A program made the position numbers and the translations under genes. Shown one piece after another: positions 11,503-22,024 of a stretch of DNA of 64,000 bases (position 1 is the first letter of the stretch; every line of letters begins with the position of its first letter). The notes beneath the pieces are model-generated. The model was given only the letters and a program-made list of their open reading frames with translations. It had not been told where the DNA came from and made no database searches. Origin of the DNA: Rhabditophanes sp. KR3021. Lineage: Eukaryota; Nematoda; Chromadorea; Rhabditida; Alloionematidae. Location: the NCBI GenBank assembly GCA_963281155.1, contig CAUJLY010000006.1, forward strand, positions 806,001-870,000. Direction: 5' to 3'.

Positions 11503-11879
11503 ACACATGTCTCTGTATTGTTTTATTCCTATTTTAACTATTAAATAAAACTCATATAAATTATTCCATATTGTCTTATTAGAAAACTTTTTTGCTTTCA
11601 TCCCAAAATTTGGTAACAGTATTCATATCGAATCCTGAACGCATACTAACCTCAAACTGGGTTTTTTAAACCGTCTTAGTCTACTTTTATCATTCTTTTA
11701 TACACATAGATGGCAAATTCGGAAGCAGAACTTTGTATTAGCGCAAACTTACATTAATTAGAGTTAAAACAAAAAATGTAAAGTAATGGCAAATAACTAC
11801 TATTAAAATAAGGAAATGTAAAGATACAAATGAAAATATACTTATTTGTAATAACTGTTATCTTGTATAATGTAACTCA
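11503..11879. other. AT-rich spacer
   Basis: It includes the 3' end of the His-rich gene. Nothing else was recognised. Confidence 0.4.
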
Positions 11880-12511
11880 AATGCTTAATCAGTATACGAT
11901 TAAACAAGCCAATTCATATATATTTTTTCTCACGGTCCTGTTATTTACATACCAAAGAATATTATGTTGGCATCGTTGTTATCTGAAACTCAATTTGGTA
12001 TAAATCAATTGTTAAGCAATTTAATTGTATTTTTATATCGTTATTTGTTGATTACGAGATAAGTTTTGTAAACTGTAATTATATCATATTATTACATATA
12101 GAGGATACTGTTTAACAAGAACTCAATTTTTGCATAAGTTATTATTAATCTTTTAAGAAATACCATTATTTGTGTGTTAATGTCAGTAGAATTGATACTA
12201 TCGAAATTTGTATGAACAGAAACTTAATATCATCTAGATTTATAAGCAACACGAATAACCAAAATGTTGAATCTTTTTTAGTCTTCAATCCAAACTCATG
12301 TATTTCTCGTATGTACTTGATATATGTGATATGTATATTTTTAATAATATTTACTGAATTATTAACGACTTGTACAAGAAAACTTCAAAAACAGTTAACA
12401 CTTTTAGCCATGCTTATTCATGTAATTACACCACTATTATTTCTCGCAACAACGATCACATATGTAATTTTTATTTTAATGTTTCTTAGAAATACCAAAG
12501 AATATAAATAG
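11880..12511 (+). pseudogene. Str-like chemoreceptor pseudogene A
   Basis: A fragmentary seven-transmembrane receptor. It begins mid-protein with IKQANSYIFFLTVLLF, then LLSETQFGINQL..., FLYRYLLI (the YRY block after TM3 of Str-superfamily receptors), a probable intron (ataagt...catatag near 12061-12100), RGYCLTRT and later KLQKQLTLLAMLIHVITPLLF, the loop and TM6. The 5' half (TM1-2) and TM7 are missing and frames change between the blocks. Blocks in the same order occur in the neighbouring copy B, so the two are tandem paralogues. Confidence 0.55.
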
Positions 12512-12709
12512 AGACATATAATTATTCTGTCTAAGGCAATTTCATCAATTAATTAATTATGAATGAATCGTACTATTTTTTAGTATCAAAATATTGTGAT
12601 CCAAATTCAAATAACATACAAGGATTCATTTACTTCATAACAAAAGCTTTTTTAAAAGTTAGATATTAAATATTAAGAGTGATATTTCAATTATTTGTTA
12701 TAATTTACA

Positions 12710-13690
12710 ATGCTAAACACGATAGTTTTAGACAAGTCTAGCAATTATGTTCATTATTTAAAAGAAGCGTTATCTATTAATGACAAAATTATTTTCATTT
12801 TGGGTTCAACTTTAAACATTCTTCTATTTTATATTTCTATTTCTATAAAAATGGCAGAAATCAAAAAATACAAACGTATAATATATTTATCTATAATGAC
12901 TGATATGTTTTACATCATCACTCGAATAACAAACCAAATGGTCATAGAACAATCAAATTCATATGCATTTGTTATTGTCATGGCTTATCATCGTATTTCA
13001 ATCAAAATTTAATGATGGTATTAGTTTTAGGGGAAATTCATGCTACCACGATAGAATTGTCTAATAATTTAGTTGGCTTTTTATACCGTTATTTACTAAT
13101 TGTTGAGTAAGTTTTGCTTCATTCAAATTATTTCACATTTTACAGAGGTTACTGCTTAACAACATTTAAATTCGTATTTTTGATTTTTACTAATATTTTA
13201 TGGAACAGTATAATACACACATAACTACATTGATTTAAAAGTGCAAGGCTGTAGACTATGCTGATTAGATCTTAGGAATTTAACTATATCTGGTTTAGTA
13301 ACTGGCATTTTGAGCATGGATGAATATGTCTATTGTACTTCACCTAAATTGCTATTTATTTAGGATAATATAGCAATTTCCTTTGGCCATGTTATTCATT
13401 ATGTTTTTACACCACCATTCGTATTCAATGGTAAATTAAAGTGTACAAACATATTAACTCATTTTTTAAAATTTATGTACTTGGGCTTTTGAGTATTGAT
13501 TTAACTATTCTTCCGAACAATATTTAAAATATGATTTAGGAAATATTTATGAAAGTGTTGTTAGTTTTTCACTCTTTGCATTTCACACAAGGATTTGTTA
13601 GTATTATTTATCTGACTCTAAACAATACCTTTGAGTCTATTATTTTAAAATGGGTGAAATGCGTGTTTGGACAAAATAATAAGATTAGTA
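12710..13690 (+). pseudogene. Str-like chemoreceptor pseudogene B
   Basis: The first exon (ATG 12710) encodes TM1-TM2 (IIFILGSTLNILLFYISISI, then KRIIYLSIMTDMFYI) and EQSNSYAFVIV, ending in a stop at 13010. Further on come GFLYRYLLIVE, an intron-like gap (taagtt...ttacag), RGYCLTTFKF, a TM6 block (IAISFGHVIHYVFTPPF, near 13375) and a TM7 block (FHSLHFTQGFVSIIYLTL, near 13560-13640). All parts of a nematode serpentine receptor are recognisable in order but in different frames, so the gene is dead. It parallels copy A at 11880. Confidence 0.6.
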
Positions 13691-14500
13691 CCTTGAATAA
13701 TTATTTTGAAACTTTAAGTTAATGATTGGTTACCTTGTATATTAAGGAAAAGTATATTTGTTTCATGCCATATGTAGTCTTAAATTGAATTGCTAAAGAT
13801 AAAAATATGACAATCAAAGTTAAATGGCTAACTAAAATTAGCTTTAAATAAATTATTAAAATATGTTATTTGATTGTATTCACTAATTTTACAAACATCG
13901 TAAATACAAGGTATGTTTTTTATCCAAGTACAGGATATGTGTAATGATGATATAACTTAGTTCTTTTGTGCGAGACTTTGTTTTGAAGGAAGTTTACATT
14001 GAATTTATTTAAGTAGAAGGAACTAAACAAAAATGTGCCTGATAAATTTCAAAAGTATTATCAATAAAATGCACTAACGTTATTTTTCAGTGTAAATAAG
14101 CACATCCGTCAAGTGTCGTCAAAATAAAAAAGTGAAACTTGCAAGTAGGCAATATAATACTTTTCACACGTAAACAATCTTATCTCAGTTAAAATGACCT
14201 TTCTTAATAAAGTGATAGCTTATGAAATCCAATATATTTTACATAATCTGCTCTGAGTAATGTCAAAGATGTTCAAATAACAACTTCCTACATTGACTAT
14301 TAAATTCAATTGATGTATTATTGTTGAAGTTTATTTTTCAAAATTATAATATAATAATGGAAGTTAAATATTTAAATATGATTGCCTCTAAAATTACACA
14401 ATAATTAATTTTGTAACTTACAAAACGAATTTATAACAAATTTCTATTGCATTCACTTTGTTTATTTGAATTAATAAAGATTTTTGTATTTTCAATCCAA
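13691..14500. other. AT-rich spacer
   Basis: Nothing supportable was found between the two chemoreceptor relics. Confidence 0.35.
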
Positions 14501-14760
14501 TCATACTTTTTGTCTTAAAGTCACATTGAAAAGAAGAAAAACAACTCCAGGAATCCCATGAACTAAAATTATTAATATACATTTTTAATCAAAAATCCAT
14601 CCAATTTGTGCTGCTATAAAAAACCAATCTAGTACATAAATAAATTGCATAGATGAATGAAGAAAAGATGTAAATCCAGGAACAAAACAAATTAATATTT
14701 TGTAATGTAAAGTCTCTTTGATGTTTTATTTAATGTCTGAGTTTTTCCGGAATTCTGGAA
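14501..14760 (-). pseudogene. Srt-like chemoreceptor remnant (TM6-TM7)
   Basis: The minus strand encodes KETLHYKILICFVPGF, SMQFIYVLDWFFIAAQIGWI, then HGIPGVVFLLFNVTLRQKV, ending at the TGA at 14503. The block IGW...HG.P...FL.FN.T.R is the TM7/C-tail signature of nematode Srt-class receptors. Two in-frame TAA codons interrupt it, and the region upstream holds only scattered hydrophobic frames. It is a chemoreceptor pseudogene in the opposite orientation to its neighbours. Confidence 0.55.
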
Positions 14761-15340
14761 ATTTGTGATAGATATGCAAGAATAAAAAATATTCATGTAC
14801 TATTAAAAAAACAGTGTTATTGAAATGTAAATGATAAAAAAGATACAATAAGTAAGCTGTAAATAAAATCACATAAACGTTTTAGTGCACATATAAAGTG
14901 CTTTAGTAACTTAGAATGTGCGCATTTATGCCAAATACTACAATCAGAATAACACAAATGGTGTCACTTGTAAATTATTTTTAAGTATAAATAAAGATAT
15001 TTTGAAAGTATTAAATATGGCATTTAATTTTTCAAATCCAAAACTTCAGTACATAATATAAAATTAATTTATTTGTTGATAATATTCTTAAATAATATTT
15101 TATTAGAGATTTTTCATTCATTAATGAATTTGAATATATGTAATTTCAAAGTGTTGTTTAAATAAAGTTAATTTGTAGTCTTTCAATTAATACAGATTAA
15201 AGAAAGTCCATTTTTGATTTTAATCATATGACATATGTATGTCTTTTCTAAATCTCCAATTTTTGTGTTTATTTTGAAGTGTAATTATATATTCTTTGCA
15301 AATCAAATTTTCTTTAATCGTATTTTTGAGTTTATTTTAG
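14761..15340. other. AT-rich spacer, possible remains of receptor 5' part
   Basis: The minus strand holds hydrophobic pieces (ICVILIVVFGINAHILSY near 14930-14960) that may be earlier transmembrane segments of the Srt relic. Stops are frequent and no model can be built. Confidence 0.3.
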
Positions 15341-15518
15341 GCCGAGTCTAGCAAAGGTGCAAGACTAGACCGACCAACGAATGATTTGAGCAAGCCTAAA
15401 AACATTCAAGTCCCAAAAATAGTTCAATCACATAATCCTCGTAGAGGATTTTACTGCGATGAAACAGTAAAGAACAGATACTACACTTTGATCTGAGCTA
15501 AAAAGCTCGAGAAGCGAT
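15341..15518 (-). ncRNA. U2 spliceosomal snRNA
   Basis: The minus strand starts ATCGCTTCTCGAGC at 15518, followed by AGCTCAGATCAAAGTGTAGT. These are the invariant 5' end and the GTAGTA-containing branch-point-recognition segment of U2. About 100 bases on, ACTATTTTTGGGAC gives an Sm site. The 3' part forms the long terminal stem-loop (GTCTAGTCTTGCACC pairing with its near-complement near 15343-15375). Length is about 178 nt against a usual 185-190. It lies far from protein genes and in an otherwise decayed zone. Ends are approximate. Confidence 0.9.
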
Positions 15519-15786
15519 AACCATATACAAATCTGCAGTAATATAGACATACCCATGCGTTCAGATTGGATGGGTTAGATTTATGTAAATGAAAAGAGGT
15601 GCAGCAATGACTTATACATAAAAGAGATATTATTGTTTGTTATACAGTCACCACCAAAACTAAGTAATATGAGCCAAAATAATCATAATTATAATTCACG
15701 AGTTGCTATAGTTTCAATACTACACTAGGATATGATTATTAATGGGATTGAAGTAGGGCTATTAAATAATTGTTTGGAATTAACAA
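15519..15786. other. upstream region of U2 snRNA
   Basis: This region should contain the snRNA proximal sequence element. I did not identify one with confidence. Confidence 0.3.
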
Positions 15787-16749
15787 ATGGTTGAATTAAA
15801 GCGTTTGAATCAACAGTTTTTAAAATTCGACTTGTCCATTGTGAATAAAAAACAGTTATTAAAATATTGTCCGAATTTAGATAATAGATTGGCGAATTGC
15901 AACTTAATTTTTGCCAATTTTGCCAGAAACCATATTTCTATTGATTGACATAATATTGAAACGTTTTTTTGGCTTGCTCAATAAGCTAAAGCTTTTTGAT
16001 TTAAATGATACATTTTTTAACTTCAGTTACTTCGAATAATGCACTGGCTTTTCTTGAAAGTATCTTTAATCTCAAGACAATGGACTCACGCATTTATATT
16101 TTTAGACATCATAATTTTTAACTCTATTTAGATTATCAACAGTAATTTCTTACACAGAGCCAATGAATGTTCAAATGCTAAATTATTGTCTTGAATCATT
16201 GAATGTTGACAAAAATAAAAAGTCATTTATTAACACTTTTTAACACATTTTATTAACAATGAATTTGACTACACAAATAAATCATTATTGAATTTGTTCA
16301 AGATTTAAGCCCAAACTACAATCTCCCTACACAAAAGGAAATTGCTAAAAAAATACAGCCTTAATTTTTTGATGAACTTGATATAACTTTTGAGAAAAAA
16401 ATGAACGATATAAGTTTATTTATTTTAATGTTTAATTAATTAATTTTAGAAGTCTTTTGCTGTTTGCTTGAACCGAATTCTTTCGAACTACAAGACTGTT
16501 TATTCCATTTCATTAAATCTTTTGGAAAATTTCCAAATTAATCAGCAGACAATTGGTTTCATGATTATAAATTCAAAGGATCTTGGTGATTTCCGTCTGA
16601 TAGTCAATGAAATAATAAATGAATTTGCAAATGGTCGAACATATCGTTTTGTTTCAGGAAACCCACACATCTCTTCAGATTATTTTAAATTCTATCTCAT
16701 CTCGAGGATGGCTTTTTTTATATTCTCTATTTTTAATAATGAGTCATAA
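15787..16749 (+). pseudogene. decayed multi-exon coding region, family unknown
   Basis: An ATG at 15787 starts a 53-codon frame (MVELKRLNQQFLKFDLS...). Coding-like pieces follow (LKLFDLNDTFFNFSYFE near 15990, NVQMLNYCLESLNVDKNKK near 16170). After an acceptor-like tttag at 16450 there is a 100-codon open frame to 16749 (LNRILSNYKTVYSIS..., FANGRTYRFVSGNPHISSDY). The pieces lie in different frames with no clean splices. Leucine-rich, F-box-associated style composition is possible, but I do not recognise it. Confidence 0.3.
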
Positions 16750-16808
16750 TATGTCTCGAATATATTTGTATGATAGTATAAAGTAAAAAATAATTATAAA
16801 AAATTAAA

Positions 16809-17204
16809 ATGGAAGAAACATTAAAAACAATTTTTTTGGTATTTTTTTGCTGTATTGGTGTGATCCTTCATGCTATATGTATTTATTGTTTACTAAATTT
16901 TAAAGTTTTCAAAAATTGCTTTGGTTTTATTTGTTTGAGCGTATCAATTGCAGAATCATTGATTATAATTACAATTGCCTTCATTCTTTTGTATGATTTT
17001 GAAACAGATATTACAAGTGCTTTCGAAATCACACTTTTAAAAAGATTGGGTGGAGTTTTAGTGATATTTTTATGGCGTTTTATTGCTTTTGCCCATTTAT
17101 TACTATAAATAGAATAATTGCAGTATTTTTTGGCACTTTTTATTACAAGAAATTTGACACGAGAGTTTTAGTATTTTATATATTACTAAATCTAGAAATC
17201 CTTC
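16809..17204 (+). pseudogene. Srx-like chemoreceptor pseudogene
   Basis: The ATG at 16809 encodes TM1 (FLVFFCCIGVILHAICIYCLL), NCFGFICLSVSIAESLIIIT (TM2) and WRFIAFAHLLL. A one-base loss near 17095-17105 then shifts the frame, and the protein continues in another frame as FITINRIIAVFFGTFYYKKF, matching the NR..A..FP..Y block that follows TM3 in Srx/Srg-type receptors. The reading stops being receptor-like at about 17204, where a GC-rich insert begins. Everything after TM4 is missing. Confidence 0.6.
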
Positions 17205-17256
17205 GGTACCTAAGTGGGGGTCGTCCCTTGAGGCTTCGCCTCTGTGATCCTCCAAT
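17205..17256. repeat. GC-rich hairpin-bearing insert
   Basis: About 50 bases with a composition unlike the surrounding sequence (GTGGGGGTCGTCCC, then GAGGCTTCGCCTC, a perfect 5-bp stem with a 3-base loop, then GATCCTCC). It abuts the point where the Srx-like pseudogene loses similarity, so it may be the end of a mobile element. No terminal repeat or target duplication could be identified by eye. Confidence 0.35.
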
Positions 17257-17487
17257 TTCTAATTGATATGATCCATATCCCACTTCGTGAATGAGTATAT
17301 ATTTTAATCAAAAAAGTAAAAGTTGAAACAATATTTAAAAGAGTTATTAGTGTTGTATTATTTTGAAAAATATGTTGGTTAAAAGGTATATCATCAATAA
17401 TTCAAAATGCTCGAAATACGTGTTAAATATAAAAGTGGCTCAGTTCGCAAAAAGACTTTACTATATTGGCAACTCTTTCGTTATTTA

Positions 17488-18790
17488 TAACGTATTTGTT
17501 TTGATCGACTTTTTCTCTTCAATTCCATGTTCCATCTGCTGAATTTTTAATTCAATTAATGCTTGATGTAGTTTTAGTTTGCGTAGTAGTTCAAGTATAT
17601 TCGGGTGTGCTTTTTGGAACATGGAAGCAAATGCGTTATTGTTTCCTTCAGAAATATTATTAGTGCGATTTAATTTATTCTCAGCAGTTGAATACTTATT
17701 CCAATAAGTAGCATCGTATCTTGGTTTTTTTACCCTCACCTATCCATGTAGTCTTAAAATACTTTAAAAATTTGTCTGAGTCTGGAATATCAGCTTTAAC
17801 CTTTTTAGATAGAATTTGATAGTATTCATTGACTTTTTCTACAAGAACAAAGGCTATTCCAATGAAGCATCTTAATAGGAGCGCAATATCGGCATCATCA
17901 TTATATACTTTTGAGAGACCTGCTGACTGAATACTTCTCCATACTGCCTGAGCAAAGTGAAAGAAACACCCATTTATTTGAATATCTGGAAATGTACATT
18001 TGATGGAATTAATGAGACCAAGTTCAAAGTCAACCGTCATGATCTCTAAAGCACTTTCACCATTAAAAATAACATCCACTATGTTTTCATAATACTCTTG
18101 GCACTTATCTTCAAGCAGGCAATATGCAAGAGGTAGATAAGTATCTTTATAATAACCGTGTACAACGATCATTTGGTAAAATTGCCCTGGAACAATTTTG
18201 AAAGTACCGTCAATAAGAGCTTTTTTAGAATTTCTTAGTTTCTGAATACTGTCATAAGTAGCAAAGATTAATATTCTTTTTCCATTAACATCATCCGTTT
18301 TTGAGTCGTAATATAAAAATAAATCTCCTTTGTCGGTTGTTAAATTGTAGTGGGTAATACTATGTCGGAAGCTGAAGTGTTATTTGAGATATAAGGATCA
18401 CCAGTATTAGCTTTCCTTTTCTTACTTATTGTTCTTGGTAAAGTTGTAGTTGATGGTAACATTGCTAGGATAGAATCTTGGACATTGGTAACAGCTTTGG
18501 CAATTAAAATTCGAGGATTCTCCACTGAAGAACATGCGGATGCATAAACTTCGTCCTTTATTTTGTGGATGGATATTTTGGTGTGAACTGCACAATGATC
18601 ATGATTGTTTTTAGCTTCAAAGATATTTTCATAAACTGTCCCACTTCCTTTACAGCCTCATTTCCTGCTTCTTTCACAGCGATAAGCTACTCCTCCATTT
18701 GCTAAGTTCCTATCTTTATAATAAAGAAATCCTTTGTGTTCCAACTTGTTACCACCTCTTGAAGAAATGTAGGAAATGAGGTAGACATTA
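17488..18790 (-). mobile_element. degenerate FLYWCH + MULE DNA transposon
   Basis: Minus strand, from 18790 down. It has a FLYWCH zinc finger (HKGFLYYKDRNLANGG, YRCERSRK, then GCKGSG and a NNHDHCAVH His/Cys pair), a linker (ENPRILIAKAVTNV), and the MULE transposase core: KALIDGTFKIVP, YQMIVVHGYY, LAYCLLEDKCQEYY, MTVDFELGLINSIKCTFP, GCFFHFAQAVWR. The C-terminal NRTNNISEGNNNAF block follows. It is broken by an in-frame TGA in the finger (18658-18660), a frameshift near 18350 and another near 17740. Known MULE proteins are 500-700 residues and this covers most of that. No terminal inverted repeats were found. Confidence 0.8.
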
Positions 18791-19278
18791 CAAGAAATGA
18801 CAAAAATATGTAAAATGTTTATACTTACACTACTAAAATTAGCATTCTTACGTAATTATAATATCATCGTGATCTAGTATTCAAATTTTTTTGTATGCGA
18901 CCAATTGGCATATTACCTCAAAGTTATACTCATTAGAAAGAACATTAAAAACTGTAATGAACGTGGCAAAAGCCGTGTATTCGACTGGTTTAATAAAAAT
19001 TATTTTGGTTATTTTTTAACAGGTAGAGGAGATATTTTAATGATATTAAGTATGTACATATTAAAAAAGTTATTATAATCTAGGCTCGCATGACTCTAGT
19101 TAGGTTTAAAACATATTTGTTTAGTTAAATGAAGTGAATTATAGACGTGGCATTTGATTTAAATTATATTTCAATCTAAATACGATTAAATTGTTGATAA
19201 TCCTTGAAACAAACAACCTTTTGATTGCTTTATAAACAACTAAAATAATGTTATTTCACAACTTATTTTGTTGGAACA
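18791..19278. other. spacer and promoter of secreted gene
   Basis: AT-rich. A TATAAA box at 19231-19236 precedes the next ATG by 43-48 bases. Transposon ends could lie here but none was seen. Confidence 0.4.
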
Positions 19279-20796
19279 ATGCAAAAGTTCGCTCTCGTTT
19301 GTCTCCTAGCTCTGGCTATTTCGACTGTCTATTGTGGCAGCTCTAGTAGTTCTGGATCAAGTGAAGGGAAAAGAAACAAAAAGCAAAAGGATTGCTCTGA
19401 GGATCTTGTTGAAGAAACTGGGCCATCTGGAGAATGCATGTTAATTGAATCTCTTTACAATTGCTCGTCCCAACTCACTGACCCTGCTGATATCTTGATC
19501 TTCAACCAATTTATTTTTGAGTTGAACTTCACTTTGTTCGCTTCAAATAATTACACTTCTTTTGATATTGTGTCAATTGCCTCATTCAAGATCAAGAAAT
19601 TCTTCCTCAAATACAGCCACTTCCAAGTTAAATTCAAGTACTTCCAGATTGGATCATGGGGATGTTTCGCCGATCTTTTCCAAGTCGGAATCCAAATTGC
19701 TGACGACAAATGCGATTCAGTTCTTGAAGTTAATGAGTCTGGAAACTTTAGTATCATCATTAGTCTTCAAAAATACAGACATTTGTTCCCAAATAAAGCT
19801 GCTTTTGATCTATTCATTGAATACCTCCTCCAATTACTCAGCAACACTGAAATTGATATTAACATCAGAATGACCGACATCTACGTTCTTATTCAAAAAT
19901 TCACCGTCGACTACCCAGAATGCAAGAGCATCCTCATGGAAATTGAAATCGAAGGGTTCTATTCATTCGAAGCTTTCTTCGAAATCTCTTGCCAATATTA
20001 CCGTGCCACCCAAGTCACTGTCTTGTTGAATGGATCCCCACTTTCATTCTTGTACAACTCATTGCTGGCTTGTGTGAAAGACACTACTATTGTGATCTCA
20101 ACCAGTGGGAGACAAGCACTCAAAGCTTTCCTCGACAGAATGACCTTCGTTATTCAAATGGAAGGACTTTCCATCCAACAAAAGATGAAACTGATCATCA
20201 AAGAATACCACATCTTCTGCAAGACTTATGGTTTCTTGAAACAAATCCTCCTTAACTTCCAAATCTCTGCTGAATTCGGCTGTTTCGAAGATTTCATCAA
20301 CATGTTCTTATTCTGTGAGTCCCAAAATTGCTGGCCAGAGGAGTATCTCATTCTTCCATCAACCGTTGCTCCTTCTACCACCGAGTCTATTACCACAACT
20401 GAAGTCATCACAACAACTGAAGCCGTTACTACCACTGAAGTTATCACAACAGTAGTTCCCACTACCACTTATGAACCTTACAGCGGAGGATGTTCCCATG
20501 CTGCTTCAAATGTATTGACTGTCGATGCTAGTGGATTCTCAGTCATCTACACTAGCTCCACCACTCAAATGACGGGATGGACTATCTCCGAAAAGAACGT
20601 CTGGAAGAACTTCTGTGTTAAATTCACTGTTGAAGTTATTAATGACAACACTGCCTTCCCAACAGCTGCACTTAAAATCACTGAAATCATTTCCCGTATT
20701 AACGCTTACGTTGTCTACTATGCAACCAGAAAAACCAAGGTTTATTCCATCAAGATTGGAATCTGGGGATCAATCGAACAACTCTGTGGATGCTAA
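19279..20796 (+). CDS. novel four-module secreted protein
   Basis: One uninterrupted exon of 505 codons with TATAAA upstream and AATAAA at 20823. A signal peptide (MQKFALVCLLALAISTVYCG) is followed by a Ser-rich and then basic stretch. Then come three related modules of about 100 residues, each opening near a Cys and closing with an I/F-x-I...G-C/F-F-x-[DE]-hydrophobic block: FQIGSWGCFADLF, IEIEGFYSFEAFF, FQISAEFGCFEDFI. A Thr/Glu-rich linker at about 365-400 (repeated VITTTEAVTTTE) precedes a fourth module ending IKIGIWGSIEQLCGC. Several NxS/T sites suggest glycosylation. Codon use is clearly richer in C/G than in neighbours, as in highly expressed secreted proteins. I recognise no family. 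Similar promoters on the neighbours suggest a shared secretory role. Confidence 0.8.
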   Translation: MQKFALVCLLALAISTVYCGSSSSSGSSEGKRNKKQKDCSEDLVEETGPSGECMLIESLYNCSSQLTDPADILIFNQFIFELNFTLFASNNYTSFDIVSIASFKIKKFFLKYSHFQVKFKYFQIGSWGCFADLFQVGIQIADDKCDSVLEVNESGNFSIIISLQKYRHLFPNKAAFDLFIEYLLQLLSNTEIDINIRMTDIYVLIQKFTVDYPECKSILMEIEIEGFYSFEAFFEISCQYYRATQVTVLLNGSPLSFLYNSLLACVKDTTIVISTSGRQALKAFLDRMTFVIQMEGLSIQQKMKLIIKEYHIFCKTYGFLKQILLNFQISAEFGCFEDFINMFLFCESQNCWPEEYLILPSTVAPSTTESITTTEVITTTEAVTTTEVITTVVPTTTYEPYSGGCSHAASNVLTVDASGFSVIYTSSTTQMTGWTISEKNVWKNFCVKFTVEVINDNTAFPTAALKITEIISRINAYVVYYATRKTKVYSIKIGIWGSIEQLCGC

Positions 20797-21124
20797 CTTA
20801 TAAACAATTGTCTTACTTAGAAAATAAACACTTCATTAAAACATCATATGTTGATACGTAAATGTTATAAATTTGTAATAATCTGATGAATTACTTAGTT
20901 TAATCAGGAAGTAAATGGCGTGAAATAGTTGTGTGATGTTAAAATGACTGATCGAAAATCCCACACTAAGCTAATCAAATAATTTGTAGTTTGTGCAAGC
21001 CATAAAGCACTAATTGGACTCAAGCTAAAGTGATAAAGAGCAGGTGGAAGTCATCGAGTATAATAGTATAAATAGTTTGAGAATCACATATAACTTATAT
21101 CATTCCTAGAATTCACTCTTCATC
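20797..21124. other. spacer and promoter of mini-ORF
   Basis: It contains a TATAAAT at 21067-21073, about 55 bases before the short ORF at 21125. Nothing else was seen. Confidence 0.35.
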
Positions 21125-21247
21125 ATGCAAGTTAAATATATGCTCATTGGAACTACTTTTGCTACTCCAGTTAAAGGAGGCTCACCAGCACCTATTATTC
21201 TTTTCTCTTTAGCCATCATATTCTATAATTCTATGCTTGCAAGTTAA
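21125..21247 (+). CDS. possible 40-aa hydrophobic peptide
   Basis: The ATG at 21125 opens 40 codons ending TAA at 21247. The peptide has a hydrophobic start (MQVKYMLIGTTFATP), GGSPAP and a hydrophobic tail (IILFSLAIIFYNSMLA), so one membrane segment is possible. A TATAAAT box at 21067 and a position in a row of secreted-protein genes favour a real transcript. It could equally be a chance frame. No relative is known to me. Confidence 0.35.
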   Translation: MQVKYMLIGTTFATPVKGGSPAPIILFSLAIIFYNSMLAS

Positions 21248-21429
21248 CAATATAACAACTATTTACAAATTTTATTTTAATTTTCCCTGATCACTCCAAA
21301 ATATTTAATATATCATCTTGATTAAAGAACATGAATATTTATTTGATTAAAAATAACTTTTTACAAAATTAAAATAAATGCATTTTAAAATTATTCATTT
21401 CATTAATTTCGTGCTGACATTATTAATTT

Positions 21430-22024
21430 TTAAGGGTATCTACCGTTATCGTCCGGATATTGGCCCTTAGGATTGGGATATCTACCGTTTTTATCCGGAT
21501 ATTCACCCTTATCATTGGGATAGTAACCGTTTTTTGGGTATAAACCATTAGCATCGGGATAAAAACCGTTTTCTGGATATTCACCCTTAGCATTGGGATA
21601 AAAACCTTCAGCATTTGGTGTACCAGCGTTGATGGATCTTGGGTATCTGCCTTGAGCATCTGGGTATCTGCCTTGGTCATCTGGGTATCTACCGTTGGCA
21701 TCTGGGTATCTACCGTTAGCATCGGGATAATTACCGTTAGCATCGGGGTAAGTGGCCCTTTTTGATCTTTCAGCGGCATATGAAGCAAAAACTGGATCAG
21801 CGACTTCTCTTTTCATGTTCTGTCCTACCAAAATTCGATCCGCAAGAGGATGTTCAAAATATTGTGAATGCAATTCAGCTTCAAGAGCAACTTGACCAGT
21901 AATTGGCTGGTTCTCCAATTGGGCACTAAAATGTGACTATTTAAATGGAAATTATTTTTTACCTTTGAAGAGCCATTAAACCAGTTGAACCAACGACAAA
22001 TGGGACAATAGAGAGGAATTTCAT
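21430..22024 (-). CDS. secreted YPDANGR-heptapeptide-repeat protein
   Basis: Exons 22024-21963 and 21925-21430, with a 37-bp phase-2 intron, encode 185 aa. TATAAAAG lies at 22068-22075. Residues 1-20 (MKFLSIVPFVVGSTGLMALQ) are a signal peptide. A middle part has two dibasic sites (MKREVADP and ERSKRATYP), and the remaining 100 residues are about 14 tandem repeats of seven residues with consensus YPDANGR (variants YPDDQGR, YPNAKGE, YPKNGY). One copy is disrupted (YPRSINAGTPNAEGF). After SKR cleavage the product would be almost pure repeat, Tyr/Pro/Gly/Asp rich, as in structural, adhesive or cuticle-like proteins or a multi-copy peptide precursor. Family unknown. The overlapping 121-codon frame is a shadow. 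Confidence 0.8.

Noticed and set aside
19551..20468. Several frames overlapping the 505-aa gene
   Set aside because: Shadows produced by the repeated, GC-richer coding sequence.
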